Source of the DNA: Verrucomicrobiia bacterium
GTDB lineage: Bacteria; Verrucomicrobiota; Verrucomicrobiia; Limisphaerales; UBA11358
Length of the DNA stretch: 42,765 nucleotides
NCBI GenBank assembly: GCA_031290985.1
Contig: JARLJW010000085.1
Location: 1 to 42,765, forward strand
Direction of reading: 5' to 3'
A program made the translations under genes and the position numbers. Positions within the stretch are counted from its first letter, which is position 1; each line of letters starts with the position of its first letter. Shown piece after piece: positions 31,725-39,825 of the stretch. Under the pieces are notes generated by a model. The model saw nothing but the letters and a program-made list of their open reading frames with translations. It was not told where the DNA came from and did no database searches.

Positions 31725-32479
31725 AGATTCGCGCGCTCATCGTGGACGACGAACCGCTGGCGCGGAAACGGATCCTCATGTTCTTGCAGGATGAACCGGA
31801 CTTGGAAATCGTCGGTGAATGCGAAAACGGCACGGAAGCCATCCAACAAATTGGGCGGCTCAACCCTGACCTGGTGTTTCTGGATGTGCAGATGCCGGAG
31901 GTTGGCGGCTTTGATGTCTTGCGCGCCTTGCCGGCGGACCGCTGGCCGCTGGTCATTTTTGTGACCGCCCACAATCAACATGCCGTGGAAGCGTTTGAAG
32001 TTCACGCCTTGGATTACTTGTTGAAGCCATTCAAGCTGGCCCGGTTCCGGCAGGCATTGCAGCGGGCGCGTCAAAAATTATTGGCGCAGGATGCCAAAGG
32101 CCAGAACGAGCGCTTTCAAGCCTGGCTGCTGGCGCAAGAGCAGGCGGTTTACCCCAGCCGGCTCACGGTGAAATCCGGCGAGCACACGGCGTTTGTGGAG
32201 GTGAACGAAGTGGATTACATCGAGGCGGCCGGCAACTATGCCATTTTGCACGCCGGGGCCACGAACCATGTTTTGCGTGAAACGCTGGCGAACCTGGAAG
32301 CCAAGCTTTCCCCCAAACGATTCCTGCGCGTGAGCCGTTCGGCCATCGTGAATGTGGATCGCATCAAAGCCATCCAGCCCGCGACCCGCGGCGAACACGT
32401 CGTCGTGCTGAAGAATGGACGGGAGCTGCCCCTCACGCGCGGCGTGCGCGAAGTCCAACAACGGCTGGAATCCCTGTAG
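31721..32479 (+). CDS. LytTR-family response regulator
   Basis: This 252-residue transcription regulator has a receiver domain (1-120) with the acidic DDE pocket near residue 9, phospho-acceptor Asp55 in VFLDVQMPE, Thr in FVTAHNQ and Lys in LLKPF. A linker leads to a LytTR DNA-binding domain (about 150-250, with YIEAAGNYAILHAG, FLRVSRSAIVNVDRI and LPLTRG). It is coupled to the LytS-type kinase by a 4-base overlap. Its probable target is the next operon: direct-repeat-like GTT elements lie at 32668-32707, a position expected for a LytTR promoter. GTT-core sites are the established LytTR binding pattern. Confidence 0.94.
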   Translation: MKIRALIVDDEPLARKRILMFLQDEPDLEIVGECENGTEAIQQIGRLNPDLVFLDVQMPEVGGFDVLRALPADRWPLVIFVTAHNQHAVEAFEVHALDYLLKPFKLARFRQALQRARQKLLAQDAKGQNERFQAWLLAQEQAVYPSRLTVKSGEHTAFVEVNEVDYIEAAGNYAILHAGATNHVLRETLANLEAKLSPKRFLRVSRSAIVNVDRIKAIQPATRGEHVVVLKNGRELPLTRGVREVQQRLESL

Positions 32480-32747
32480 CCCGCGCCGGCCCCACTGACC
32501 CGGACCGGCTGCTCTTCACCTTGGTCAATAATTCGGCGGGCGGCCGCCGGCGGTTCCGGCCCGGTTTATTTGCGGCAAAATAATTCTTAAGCCCACCCCC
32601 GCCGCGCCGATAGGTTCAGTGGGAGTGAACCGGTTCTTGCGAACCGAGGGTGCGGCGCATTGTCAAAACAGTTGCCAGCTAACATACGTTTAGACAACAC
32701 CGTTGCCACCAGGCGCCGTCAAAGGCGCATGACCAAACCGCGCTCCC
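32480..32747 (+). promoter_or_regulatory. Promoter region with putative LytTR sites
   Basis: Three GTT-core elements are acagttgcc (32668-32676), tacgtttag (32685-32693) and accgttgcc (32699-32707). The second fits the LytTR consensus [TA][AC][CA]GTTN[AG][TG] exactly. The first and third are near-identical to each other (acMgttgcca) and 31 bases apart, about three helical turns. A candidate -35 TTGTCA (32660-32665) has a weak -10 (CATACG). Two small inverted repeats (ggttca/tgaacc 32613-32631, cggttc/gaaccg 32631-32646) precede them. The region directs the helical-repeat gene that starts at 32748. Confidence 0.45.
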
Positions 32748-33494
32748 ATGAACATCTCCAACCTTTCCACGACTGATTATTATTCCAGTGCCATCGGTTC
32801 ATCCGCCAAAGCCACCAAGTCCAATCCGCTCCAAAAGGCACTGGCCTCGCTGGCCAGCGATTTAAGTTCCGGCGACACCACCGGCGCCGCCGCCGAGGTG
32901 AAGGATATTCTGGCGCACGCGCCCAAGGCTTCCAGCAGCACTTCGGCCACGGACAGCAGCTCTGGAACGGCCAATCCGGGCGAGCAGATCACCAAATATC
33001 TCAAATCCATCCAAAGCGCGATCACGTCGGGCGACACGACCAGCGCGCAAAGCGCCCTGTCTTCGTTGCAAGATTATGTAACGGCGAATCCGCCGCCAAC
33101 GCCGCCTCGCGGCGGCAGTTCCGCAACCGACAATCCGCTGCAGAAGGCGTTAAACTCCTTGAAGAGCGACCTAAATTCCGGCGACACCACCGATGCCACC
33201 AGTTTGTTGTCCGACATTATTTCCCACACATCGAAAAAGTCCGGCACTGCCGGCACCGACAGCAGCACTGCCAGCGCATCAAATTCGAGCGACACTTTCA
33301 ACACCTATTTGAAATCGCTCAAGAGCGCGCTGGCTTCCGGCGACACAAGCAGCGCCCAAAGCATCGTCTCCTCTATCCAAGATTACCTGGCCGCCAATCA
33401 GCCACCCCAAGCGGCAGGTGCCGGGACGTATTCCACCAATGGAGATTTTAATTCCACCAACGCCAGCAGCAGTTCCTTCAGTGTGCTGGCATAA
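32748..33494 (+). CDS. Ser/Thr-rich protein with four helical repeats
   Basis: This 248-residue protein has no signal peptide or membrane segment. It consists of two types of helical unit in order A-B-A-B: A is NPLQKALxSLxSDLxSGDTT (residues 27-60 and 127-160), B is the YLKSIQSAITSGDTTSAQ type (83-115 and 185-218), with Ser/Thr-rich linkers. The unit (helix, SGDTTxA, helix) is shared with uncharacterised small bacterial proteins. I find no enzyme motif. The gene lies just downstream of a LytTR regulator and its candidate sites, and 32 bases upstream of an FlxA-like gene, so the two small proteins probably belong to one regulated unit. Export without a classical signal is possible (inference from composition). 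Confidence 0.8.
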   Translation: MNISNLSTTDYYSSAIGSSAKATKSNPLQKALASLASDLSSGDTTGAAAEVKDILAHAPKASSSTSATDSSSGTANPGEQITKYLKSIQSAITSGDTTSAQSALSSLQDYVTANPPPTPPRGGSSATDNPLQKALNSLKSDLNSGDTTDATSLLSDIISHTSKKSGTAGTDSSTASASNSSDTFNTYLKSLKSALASGDTSSAQSIVSSIQDYLAANQPPQAAGAGTYSTNGDFNSTNASSSSFSVLA

Positions 33495-33526
33495 CTAAAA
33501 CACAAACAACATACCTGTAAAACATC

Positions 33527-33895
33527 ATGACCATAACATCCACCTCATCCACCACGGCGGCCACCTCGACGTCCGCCAGCACAGCCAGCGCCGGCGGTTC
33601 AACGGACGTGACCAAACTCGAAAAGAAATTGACAGATTTGCAAAAATCCTTGCGCGATGAAAACAACAGCAAGACAGACGACGCCAAGACCAAGGCGGAA
33701 AAAATCAAGGAACTGGACGCGGAGATCGCCGAGATAGAGGCCGAAATCCAGCAGGCACAAGCCAAGGCCGCCCAAAAGAGCGCCAAGAAAAACAACCCGG
33801 CCGGCGCGGACAACAACCCGGCCTCAACGGATGCCAGCAAGGCCGCCGCCAATTCCCCCGGCCGCATGCGCCAGATTCTCGACGTCACGGCTTAG
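33527..33895 (+). CDS. FlxA-like coiled-coil protein
   Basis: This 122-residue protein has a Ser/Thr/Ala-rich N-terminus (residues 1-27), a long charged coiled coil (about 28-90, KLEKKLTDLQKSLRDE, KELDAEIAEIEAEIQQAQAKA) and an Ala/Pro/Asn-rich tail. The coiled coil has the K-x-x-L-x-x-L repeat of FlxA-type proteins; FlxA itself is a small flagellar-regulon protein of unknown role. It follows the helical-repeat gene on the same strand and ends before a strong hairpin. Probably cytoplasmic or secreted by a non-Sec route; function unknown. Confidence 0.75.
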   Translation: MTITSTSSTTAATSTSASTASAGGSTDVTKLEKKLTDLQKSLRDENNSKTDDAKTKAEKIKELDAEIAEIEAEIQQAQAKAAQKSAKKNNPAGADNNPASTDASKAAANSPGRMRQILDVTA

Positions 33896-33936
33896 GCAGG
33901 ATCAAATCAGAACACCCAACCCGCAACCGGGCCACC

Positions 33937-33967
33937 CGCCATGAAAGCCGCCACGGCTTTCATGGCG
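33937..33967 (+). terminator. 14-bp perfect stem-loop after the FlxA-like gene
   Basis: A 14-base stem (33937-33950 with 33954-33967, loop cca) starts 42 bases after the FlxA-like stop. It is followed by a short T-containing stretch (atttcattta), so termination is likely. A second GC-rich hairpin (ggccggcc/ggccggcc, 33982-34001) follows. Confidence 0.65.
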
Positions 33968-34386
33968 ATTTCATTTACGGCGGCCGGCCCCGCGGCCGGC
34001 CATCCTTTCACCCCAATTACACCCGGTTTCATCACATTCGCCTGTGCCGCCGGGCGACCATTTGTTTGAGTAGGGCGCGGGCGGCATTTGGGCCCGGCAA
34101 GTTCTGCTCCAAGGACATTGTGCTGCACCAGTTCACTCCCAAGTGTTGGGCGGACGATGCTAACCTTGAGTGAGGAAAGCGCCGACGTTCCGAGTGCCGC
34201 CCGTTTTTTGCCCCGACAGATCTGCGCAGGCAAGGTAAATACCCCGAACCCAAAACCCCCGCCTCCCGCGCGCGGGCAAATATTCCCAGCCGGTTCGGCT
34301 TCACCCCGTTTTCCGCCACGTCTATCCCAAGGCCGGCAACTAATCAATCAAGCCGGTGTCTTACCCTCCAGATTGGAGAACTTATT
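33968..34386. other. Intergenic region without a supported gene
   Basis: Frames through here (for instance 34088-34390) lack motifs and have a Pro/Arg-rich composition typical of GC-rich non-coding DNA. A Shine-Dalgarno-like ggag precedes the next start (34387) by about ten bases. No promoter could be identified. Confidence 0.4.
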
Positions 34387-34923
34387 ATGACCAATGAAAT
34401 ACAAAACATTCTGCATCCCCCGGCAACCGGCCTGCATGTGCTGGTGGCTTACGACGAACTTGCTTCCGGCATCCGGGCCAGGGATCTGTGCGACCGGCTG
34501 GCGCAACCCTTCAAAGCTTCGCGGCCATGGACTTTGAGCTTCTGGAGCCTGGCGGCGCTGCGCTTCCCGCTGCTGGCGCGGGAGGCGGCTGATGAAGCCG
34601 CCCAGGCCGACCTCCTCATCGTGGCCGTCAACGGGGAGACCATCCTGCCGCCGCCCATCAAAAGCTGGATCAGCCGGAGCGCGCGCCGGGTGCGTTCCCA
34701 TGCCGGGGCGCTCGTGGCGCAATTCCACGGCATCCTGCGGATGAATTATGAATTATCCCCCGCCTACGAATGTTTGAAACACATCGCCGATGATTCCGCC
34801 GTGAAATTCTTTTCCGAGGTGGTGGAGCCGGCCGGTGATCAACTGAATGACGCGCTTGAATCCGTTTACCAGCAAGCGCATCTGCGCCCGACGATGCTGG
34901 ATGCCCGGCTGCAATTGAAATGA
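34387..34923 (+). CDS. Conserved-looking hypothetical protein
   Basis: This is an unrecognised 178-residue protein with no signal peptide or membrane helix. Visible phrases are HVLVAYDELASGIRARDLCDRL, DLLIVAVNGETILPPPIKSWI and CLKHIADDSAVKFFSEVVEP. The N-terminal VLVAYDELASG and the repeated hydrophobic strand LLIVAVNG suggest an alpha/beta fold, perhaps a receiver-like or nucleotide-type core, but no signature was found. The start has a good ribosome-binding site (ggag about ten bases upstream). The next gene starts 22 bases after its stop. Confidence 0.7.
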   Translation: MTNEIQNILHPPATGLHVLVAYDELASGIRARDLCDRLAQPFKASRPWTLSFWSLAALRFPLLAREAADEAAQADLLIVAVNGETILPPPIKSWISRSARRVRSHAGALVAQFHGILRMNYELSPAYECLKHIADDSAVKFFSEVVEPAGDQLNDALESVYQQAHLRPTMLDARLQLK

Positions 34924-34945
34924 AATCTCAACCCAAGGCAATATC

Positions 34946-35476
34946 ATGAACCACCCCACACAAAACCAGCAGCGGGAGCAGGCTTACTGCTGTTCCTGCC
35001 TGGAATCCTCGCCGGGCGGCCCCGGCAGCCGGACACAATCACAGTTGCATCAGCTCAAGCGGAAACTGCTCTATCTCGCCCTGGAGAAAACCAGCGAGCC
35101 CAAATTGTTCAAGACGCTCTGCGGGGCGGCCAATCAGGCGGCCGACCTCGCGTGGAACACGTCGTTTCCATTGTTGGTGTTTCCCGGCCTGTTTGAAGAG
35201 CTGACCCGGATGGCTGGCGAACAATTCCACCAGGGGCAGACGCGGGTGACAGACGATTCGCCCATTTTTCCCATCCCGGAAGAGGAAACCCAGCATGACG
35301 ACGAACCAGCCACCCACGATTCCGCCGCGCTGGCGGGTTTCGTCCGGCGAAAATCATCGCGGCGAACGGGGGGAATGCCCTTTGACTTCGTCCCGTTTAT
35401 CTCCGCGTTCATCACAAGACACACAACCAATCTCAAATTCCGGTGTAAGTCCTCTTGGATATGCCTGAACTCATGA
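34946..35476 (+). CDS. Hypothetical protein, possibly truncated at the 3' end
   Basis: This is a 176-residue frame whose first 115 residues look like a real soluble protein (YCCSCLESSPGG, then KRKLLYLALEKTSEPKLFKTLC, NTSFPLLVFPGLFEELTRMA). The last 60 are Arg/Ser-rich with little coding character. A frameshift or loss near codon 120-130 is possible, but I have not found the continuation. CxxC near the N-terminus might bind metal. An aagg motif precedes the start. It follows the 34387 gene closely and is likely co-transcribed; function unknown. Confidence 0.5.
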   Translation: MNHPTQNQQREQAYCCSCLESSPGGPGSRTQSQLHQLKRKLLYLALEKTSEPKLFKTLCGAANQAADLAWNTSFPLLVFPGLFEELTRMAGEQFHQGQTRVTDDSPIFPIPEEETQHDDEPATHDSAALAGFVRRKSSRRTGGMPFDFVPFISAFITRHTTNLKFRCKSSWICLNS

Positions 35477-35660
35477 ACTTGGAACGCCGCCACAAACCAA
35501 CCCGCCGCCAGTTGCCCTCGCGATGGTCGTCAGCGGCCGCCCGTTTCCCAGCTTGCCTCTTCACGCAGGAGGCATTACCGGCCAAACCAACAAAGAACAA
35601 CCCGTGGCAACCGCAGCGCCGGCCGGCCGGTGCGGTTGCCACATGCTCAACACAACCAAC

Positions 35661-36143
35661 ATGAAAATCATCACACAACTCACCATGGCCATCGGGTTGG
35701 CGGCAACCATTCAGTTCGCGCAAGCCCAGCCGGGCGGCCCGGGCGGCCCGCACGGTGGCGGCAAGTTTCCCCTGCCGCCGATCATCAAGGCGCTGGATGT
35801 CAACGGCGATGGCATCATTGATTCCAACGAGATCGCCAACGCCAGCGCGGAATTGTTGACGCTGGACAAAAACGGCGACGGCAAGCTCAGCGCCGAGGAA
35901 CTGAAACCCAAATCCGACGGCGATTTCACGCCGCCCGGCGGCGGTAAAATGCCGACGCTGCCAATCCTGAAGGCGCTCGACGCGAACGGCGACGGCGAAC
36001 TCGACGCCACCGAAATCGCCAATGCCAGCACCGCGCTCAAAACCCTCGACACGAACGGCGACGGCCAATTGACCCGGGACGAAATCATGCCCGCGCCGCC
36101 CGGTGGCTTTGGCGGCAACGGCGGCCCGCCGCCGGGCCAGTAA
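35661..36143 (+). CDS. Secreted EF-hand protein
   Basis: This 160-residue protein has a signal peptide (1-22, ending AQA). Two pairs of EF-hand-type calcium loops follow: DVNGDGIIDSNE and DKNGDGKLSAEE (about residues 48-82), then DANGDGELDATE and DTNGDGQLTRDE (about 111-146). They are separated by a GG/Pro linker (PPGGGKMPTLP), and the two halves are near repeats of each other. A Gly/Pro-rich tail ends the protein. Binds calcium outside the cytoplasm; could be a sensor or a cohesion-type adaptor, no partner evident. The start at 35661 is set by the signal peptide. It has its own terminator at 36158-36194. Confidence 0.88.
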   Translation: MKIITQLTMAIGLAATIQFAQAQPGGPGGPHGGGKFPLPPIIKALDVNGDGIIDSNEIANASAELLTLDKNGDGKLSAEELKPKSDGDFTPPGGGKMPTLPILKALDANGDGELDATEIANASTALKTLDTNGDGQLTRDEIMPAPPGGFGGNGGPPPGQ

Positions 36144-36157
36144 CCGTTCGTCCCGTG

Positions 36158-36194
36158 AAGGCGGTGGCAGCCTGAAACTGCCATCCGCCTTTTA
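36158..36194 (+). terminator. Terminator after the EF-hand gene
   Basis: A stem of 13 pairs (36158-36170 with 36178-36191, one bulged base) with a 7-base loop, followed by tttt. It lies 15 bases after the EF-hand stop codon. Confidence 0.85.
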
Positions 36195-36265
36195 AGAACG
36201 CCAAAAAAGACCATCACTGAGACCGCCGTTAATTTGATGACCCATATCAATTCAAAAAAACTGCC

Positions 36266-38989
36266 ATGAAACCCTTTTTAATCCGGACGCTGTTCCTTTG
36301 CGCCCTCATCGGTTTTGGCTGGTTCGCCGCGTCACCCATTCTTCGGGCGGCGGATTTGGGGCTGAAAACCTTGCCGGATCACCTCCCGGCGGCGGTGGCG
36401 CATCTGTCCGCCATCGGCACGCTGGCGGACACGAACCGCTTGAATTTGTCCATCGGCCTGCCTTTGCGGGACGCGCCGGGACTGGATGATTTTCTGGCGC
36501 AGATTGCCGACCCGGCCAGCCCCAATTACCGGCACTATTTGACGCCGGCGGAGTTCACGGAAAAATTTGGGCCGACGGAAGCGGACTACCAGAGGGTCAT
36601 TGATTTCGCCAAACAAAGCGGCTTCACCATCACCGCCACCAACGGCAACCGGCTGCTGCTCAACGTGAGCGGCCGGGTGGCGGAGGTTCAAAAAGCGTTT
36701 CACGTCACGCTGAAAACTTACCGGCATCCGACCGGGGCCCGCGATTTTTTTGCACCGGACAGCGAGCCCTCGGTGAACGCCAGCCTGCCAATTGCCGACA
36801 TCAGCGGATTGAGCAGCTACGGTTTGCCGCAGCCCAAAATTGTAAAAATGAATTCCACGGCCGCCACGTCTTGGGGAACTGGTTCCGGTTCCGGCGGCAC
36901 CTACCTGGGATATGATTTTCGCGCCGCGTATCTTCCCGGTGTGACGTTGACCGGCGCGGGCCAGACGGTCGGGCTGGTCCAGTTCGACGGTTTTTACGCG
37001 GGCGACATCACAAGTTACGAAACGGCGGCGGGCCTGCCGGCGGTGCCGCTGCAAACGGTTTTGCTGGACAGTTTCAGCGGCACGCCGACCACGGGTGCCA
37101 ACAGCGGCAACATCGAAGTTTCGCTGGACATCGAAATGGTGGCCAGCATGGCACCGGGGCTTTCCAAAATCGTGGTCTTCGAAGGCAACCCCAACGCCGG
37201 TTTTTTCTTTCCGAATGATGTTTTGAGCGCCATGGCCGACAGCAACAGCATCAGCCAGTTCAGTTGTTCCTGGGGCTGGAGCGGCGGCCCCACCAACACC
37301 ACCGACACCATTTTCAAAAAGATGGCCGCGCAGGGCCAGTCGTTCTTCACGGCTTCCGGTGACAGCGATGCGTTCACCACGGGGGCGAGTTCCACCAACG
37401 GCGTGGACAATCCTTCGCTCGCCAATACGCCGGCCAGCTCTCCCTACCTCACCACCGTCGGCGGCACGACATTGACGACCACGGGTGGCGGCGGGGCCTG
37501 GTCTTCGGAAGCCGCCTGGAACTGGGGTTTGCACAGCGGCAGTTACGTGGGCAGCAGCGGCGGCATCAGTTCCTATTACGCCATGCCCAGTTGGCAGACG
37601 AACGCGAGCATGACCGCCAACGGCGGCTCGACCACTTACCGCAACATCCCGGATGTCGCGCTGACCGCCGACAATATCCATGTCAAATACGGCAACGGAA
37701 CCAACGCCACGGTGGGCGGGACAAGTTGCGCGGCCCCGCTCTGGGCGGGACTCGCCGCCTTGATCAACCAACAAGCCGTCACGGCGGGAAGAGCCACCAT
37801 CGGATTCATCAATCCGGCCATTTATTCGCTCGGCAAAAGCACGAACTACAACCCGGCCTTTCATGACATCACGACGGGAAACAACGTCTGGCCAAGCAGC
37901 CCAAATAGTTTTTATGCCGTCAGCGGCTACGACCTCTGCACCGGCTGGGGCACGCCCGCCGGCCAAAGCCTGATCAACGTGCTGGCGGGTGCGCCCGAAC
38001 CGCTGGGCATTTTGCCGGCGACGGGTTTTACCGCCTCTGGCACGGTGGGCGGCCCGTTCAGTCAAACATCCACGACCTTTCAACTGACCAACTACAGCAC
38101 CGCTCCGTTGTCATGGTCCGTTATAAACACTTCGTCATGGCTTCAAGTTTCTTCAACGAACGGCACCTTGCCAGCGGGTTCTTCGGCCAGCCTGACCGCC
38201 AGTTTGACCGCTGCGGCGAACGACCTTGCCGTGGGCACCTACGGTGCCAGCCTGAAATTCACCAACAGGACTTCCCATGTGGTCCAGGCCATCCCGTTCA
38301 CGCTGAAGGTGGTTTCGTCACTGGTGCAGAATGGCGGGTTTGAGACCGGTGATTTTACCGGCTGGACGCTGGTCGGCAACACCGTCGTCTCGCAAGGCCC
38401 GTTTGGTTCCACGATCTACAATGCGGTGGAAAGCTCCAGCGCCTATCCGGCAGTGGTTCATACGGGAACTTATGGCGCATTTATGGGCGACACCCAGCTC
38501 GCAACGCTGTCGCAAACGCTGGCCACCATTCCGGGCGAAAATTATCTGGTGTCGTTTTGGCTGGATAACACGACCAGCGGCAGCGGGCAGCAATTTCAAG
38601 CCAGTTGGAACGGCACCAGTATTTACCAAAGCAGCAGCCCGGGGGCGTTTTCGTGGACCAACCTGCAATTCATAGTCACCGCCAATGCGGCCGGCACCGT
38701 GCTCCAGTTCGGCGCGGAAAATGATGCGGCTTATTTCGGGCTGGATGACATCGGCGTGACGCACGTCCCTGCCCTGACCTTTAAAACTGCAATCCGAACA
38801 AATGGAATTTTTAACCTAGCCTGGGCTACGGCCACGGGGTTGGTTTATCAAGTCCAATACAAAACCAACCTGCTGCAAACGAACTGGCTCAGCTTGATCA
38901 AGCCAACCACGGCAGCCAGCACCAATTTAAGCGCCACTGACACCAGTTCGTCATCCCAGCGGTTTTACCGGCTTGGCGTGGCACCATGA
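36266..38989 (+). CDS. Secreted sedolisin-type (S53) serine protease with CBM-like tail
   Basis: This 907-residue protein has a signal peptide (about 1-28, ending LRA). A pro-kumamolisin-type propeptide follows (about 30-190, ending near LSSYGLPQP), then an S53 catalytic domain: Glu284 and Asp288 (NIEVSLDIEM), oxyanion Asp366 (SGDS) and nucleophile Ser487 in VGGTSCAAPLWAG. After the domain (about 575) come a BACON-like beta-sandwich (WSVINTSSWLQVSSTNG), a CBM-like NGGFETGDFTGWTLVG module and the common tail (residues about 830-907, YKTNLLQTNWL, ending QRFYRLGVAP). Sedolisins act at low pH, so an acidic niche or acidic digestion is suggested. Single gene, next to an EF-hand gene. Confidence 0.92.
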   Translation: MKPFLIRTLFLCALIGFGWFAASPILRAADLGLKTLPDHLPAAVAHLSAIGTLADTNRLNLSIGLPLRDAPGLDDFLAQIADPASPNYRHYLTPAEFTEKFGPTEADYQRVIDFAKQSGFTITATNGNRLLLNVSGRVAEVQKAFHVTLKTYRHPTGARDFFAPDSEPSVNASLPIADISGLSSYGLPQPKIVKMNSTAATSWGTGSGSGGTYLGYDFRAAYLPGVTLTGAGQTVGLVQFDGFYAGDITSYETAAGLPAVPLQTVLLDSFSGTPTTGANSGNIEVSLDIEMVASMAPGLSKIVVFEGNPNAGFFFPNDVLSAMADSNSISQFSCSWGWSGGPTNTTDTIFKKMAAQGQSFFTASGDSDAFTTGASSTNGVDNPSLANTPASSPYLTTVGGTTLTTTGGGGAWSSEAAWNWGLHSGSYVGSSGGISSYYAMPSWQTNASMTANGGSTTYRNIPDVALTADNIHVKYGNGTNATVGGTSCAAPLWAGLAALINQQAVTAGRATIGFINPAIYSLGKSTNYNPAFHDITTGNNVWPSSPNSFYAVSGYDLCTGWGTPAGQSLINVLAGAPEPLGILPATGFTASGTVGGPFSQTSTTFQLTNYSTAPLSWSVINTSSWLQVSSTNGTLPAGSSASLTASLTAAANDLAVGTYGASLKFTNRTSHVVQAIPFTLKVVSSLVQNGGFETGDFTGWTLVGNTVVSQGPFGSTIYNAVESSSAYPAVVHTGTYGAFMGDTQLATLSQTLATIPGENYLVSFWLDNTTSGSGQQFQASWNGTSIYQSSSPGAFSWTNLQFIVTANAAGTVLQFGAENDAAYFGLDDIGVTHVPALTFKTAIRTNGIFNLAWATATGLVYQVQYKTNLLQTNWLSLIKPTTAASTNLSATDTSSSSQRFYRLGVAP

Positions 38990-39083
38990 TTTGCCAAATC
39001 ACATCGCGGCTTTATCGCGGCCGGGTTGGAATGAAGCCCATCCCAAAGCTGTCCGGGGTCACAACGCAAAAGAATACGACATA

Positions 39084-39518
39084 ATGAACCTGCATGAATT
39101 GATCATGAAAAATCCGCCCGACCGCCAGCACCCGGGAGAAAACCGTCCCGTTGCGCCGAGAATTCTCCTTGCCGAGGATGACCCGGGGATACGCCGTGCG
39201 TGTGGGCGGGCTTTGGCGCGCGCCGGCTACACGGTGCGAGTGGCGGCGGACGGCCAGGAAGCATGGGAAGCGCTTGAAATGGAAACCTTTGATTTGCTGG
39301 TCACTGACAACCGGATGCCTCGCCTCAGCGGCCAGGAACTGGTTTTGAAAGTGCGCCAGCACAGCTTGGAACTCCCCGTCATTGTCGCCGCATCGGACTT
39401 GGAATTCTTTGTCAACCCGGACAATGAATGGTTGCAGATCGCCCAGTTGCTGCAAAAACCGTTCGGCCTGCAACAGTTAAGGGCAGCGGTGAAGCGCTGT
39501 CTCCCGGTGGGTCGTTGA
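39084..39518 (+). CDS. Single-domain response regulator
   Basis: This 144-residue protein is a receiver domain only: acidic pocket ILLAEDDPGIRRACG, phospho-acceptor Asp in LLVTDNRMPRLSGQEL, the Thr/Ser position in VIVAASD and Lys in LQKPFG. The first 20 residues are a polar extension. The start at 39084 (MNLHELIMK) is preferred over 38973, which overlaps the protease stop. No output domain and no adjacent kinase, so it is likely a phosphate relay or a partner of a distant kinase. It lies 94 bases after the protease gene. Confidence 0.85.
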   Translation: MNLHELIMKNPPDRQHPGENRPVAPRILLAEDDPGIRRACGRALARAGYTVRVAADGQEAWEALEMETFDLLVTDNRMPRLSGQELVLKVRQHSLELPVIVAASDLEFFVNPDNEWLQIAQLLQKPFGLQQLRAAVKRCLPVGR

Positions 39519-39557
39519 ATTTATATGCCAGCCAATCACTCCAACCCGAACCGGCCG

Positions 39558-39806
39558 ATGAAACAACCAAGCCCGACGGCGACGCGCCGCAAGGCGTTGC
39601 TCGCGCTCGTATTTTTCCTTGCCGTCGCCGGCTGGCTCGTGAGCCACCGATCCGGTCCGGAAAAACCCACCACTCCAGAATTTCCCGCCGGGGTTTCGGC
39701 ACCGGCTGCCAGGGCGCCGGAAAATCGGCCAACCCCGCCGCGTTATCCGATGAATGTCCGGAACCTTGTTCAAATCTCCGCCCCCGCAAAAAGCCGAATA
39801 ATCTAA
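39558..39806 (+). CDS. Small membrane-anchored protein, unknown
   Basis: This is an unrecognised 82-residue protein (start MKQPSPTATRRKALLAL). A short basic N-terminus, one membrane segment (LLALVFFLAVAGWLVS) and a Pro/Ala-rich extracytoplasmic tail give the same layout as the small protein at 399-674. An upstream ATG at 39525 is possible. It lies between the response regulator and the Kelch protein, 19 bases upstream of the latter. Confidence 0.55.
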   Translation: MKQPSPTATRRKALLALVFFLAVAGWLVSHRSGPEKPTTPEFPAGVSAPAARAPENRPTPPRYPMNVRNLVQISAPAKSRII

Positions 39807-39825
39807 CGTGATTCAAAATTCCTAT

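Noticed and set aside
32613..32646. Two small inverted repeats as a regulator operator
   Set aside because: Arms of only six bases are expected by chance in GC-rich intergenic DNA; kept only as a note in the promoter entry.
36332..38083. 583-codon minus-strand frame opposite the sedolisin gene
   Set aside because: Arg/Gly/Ala-rich shadow of a strongly supported protease gene.
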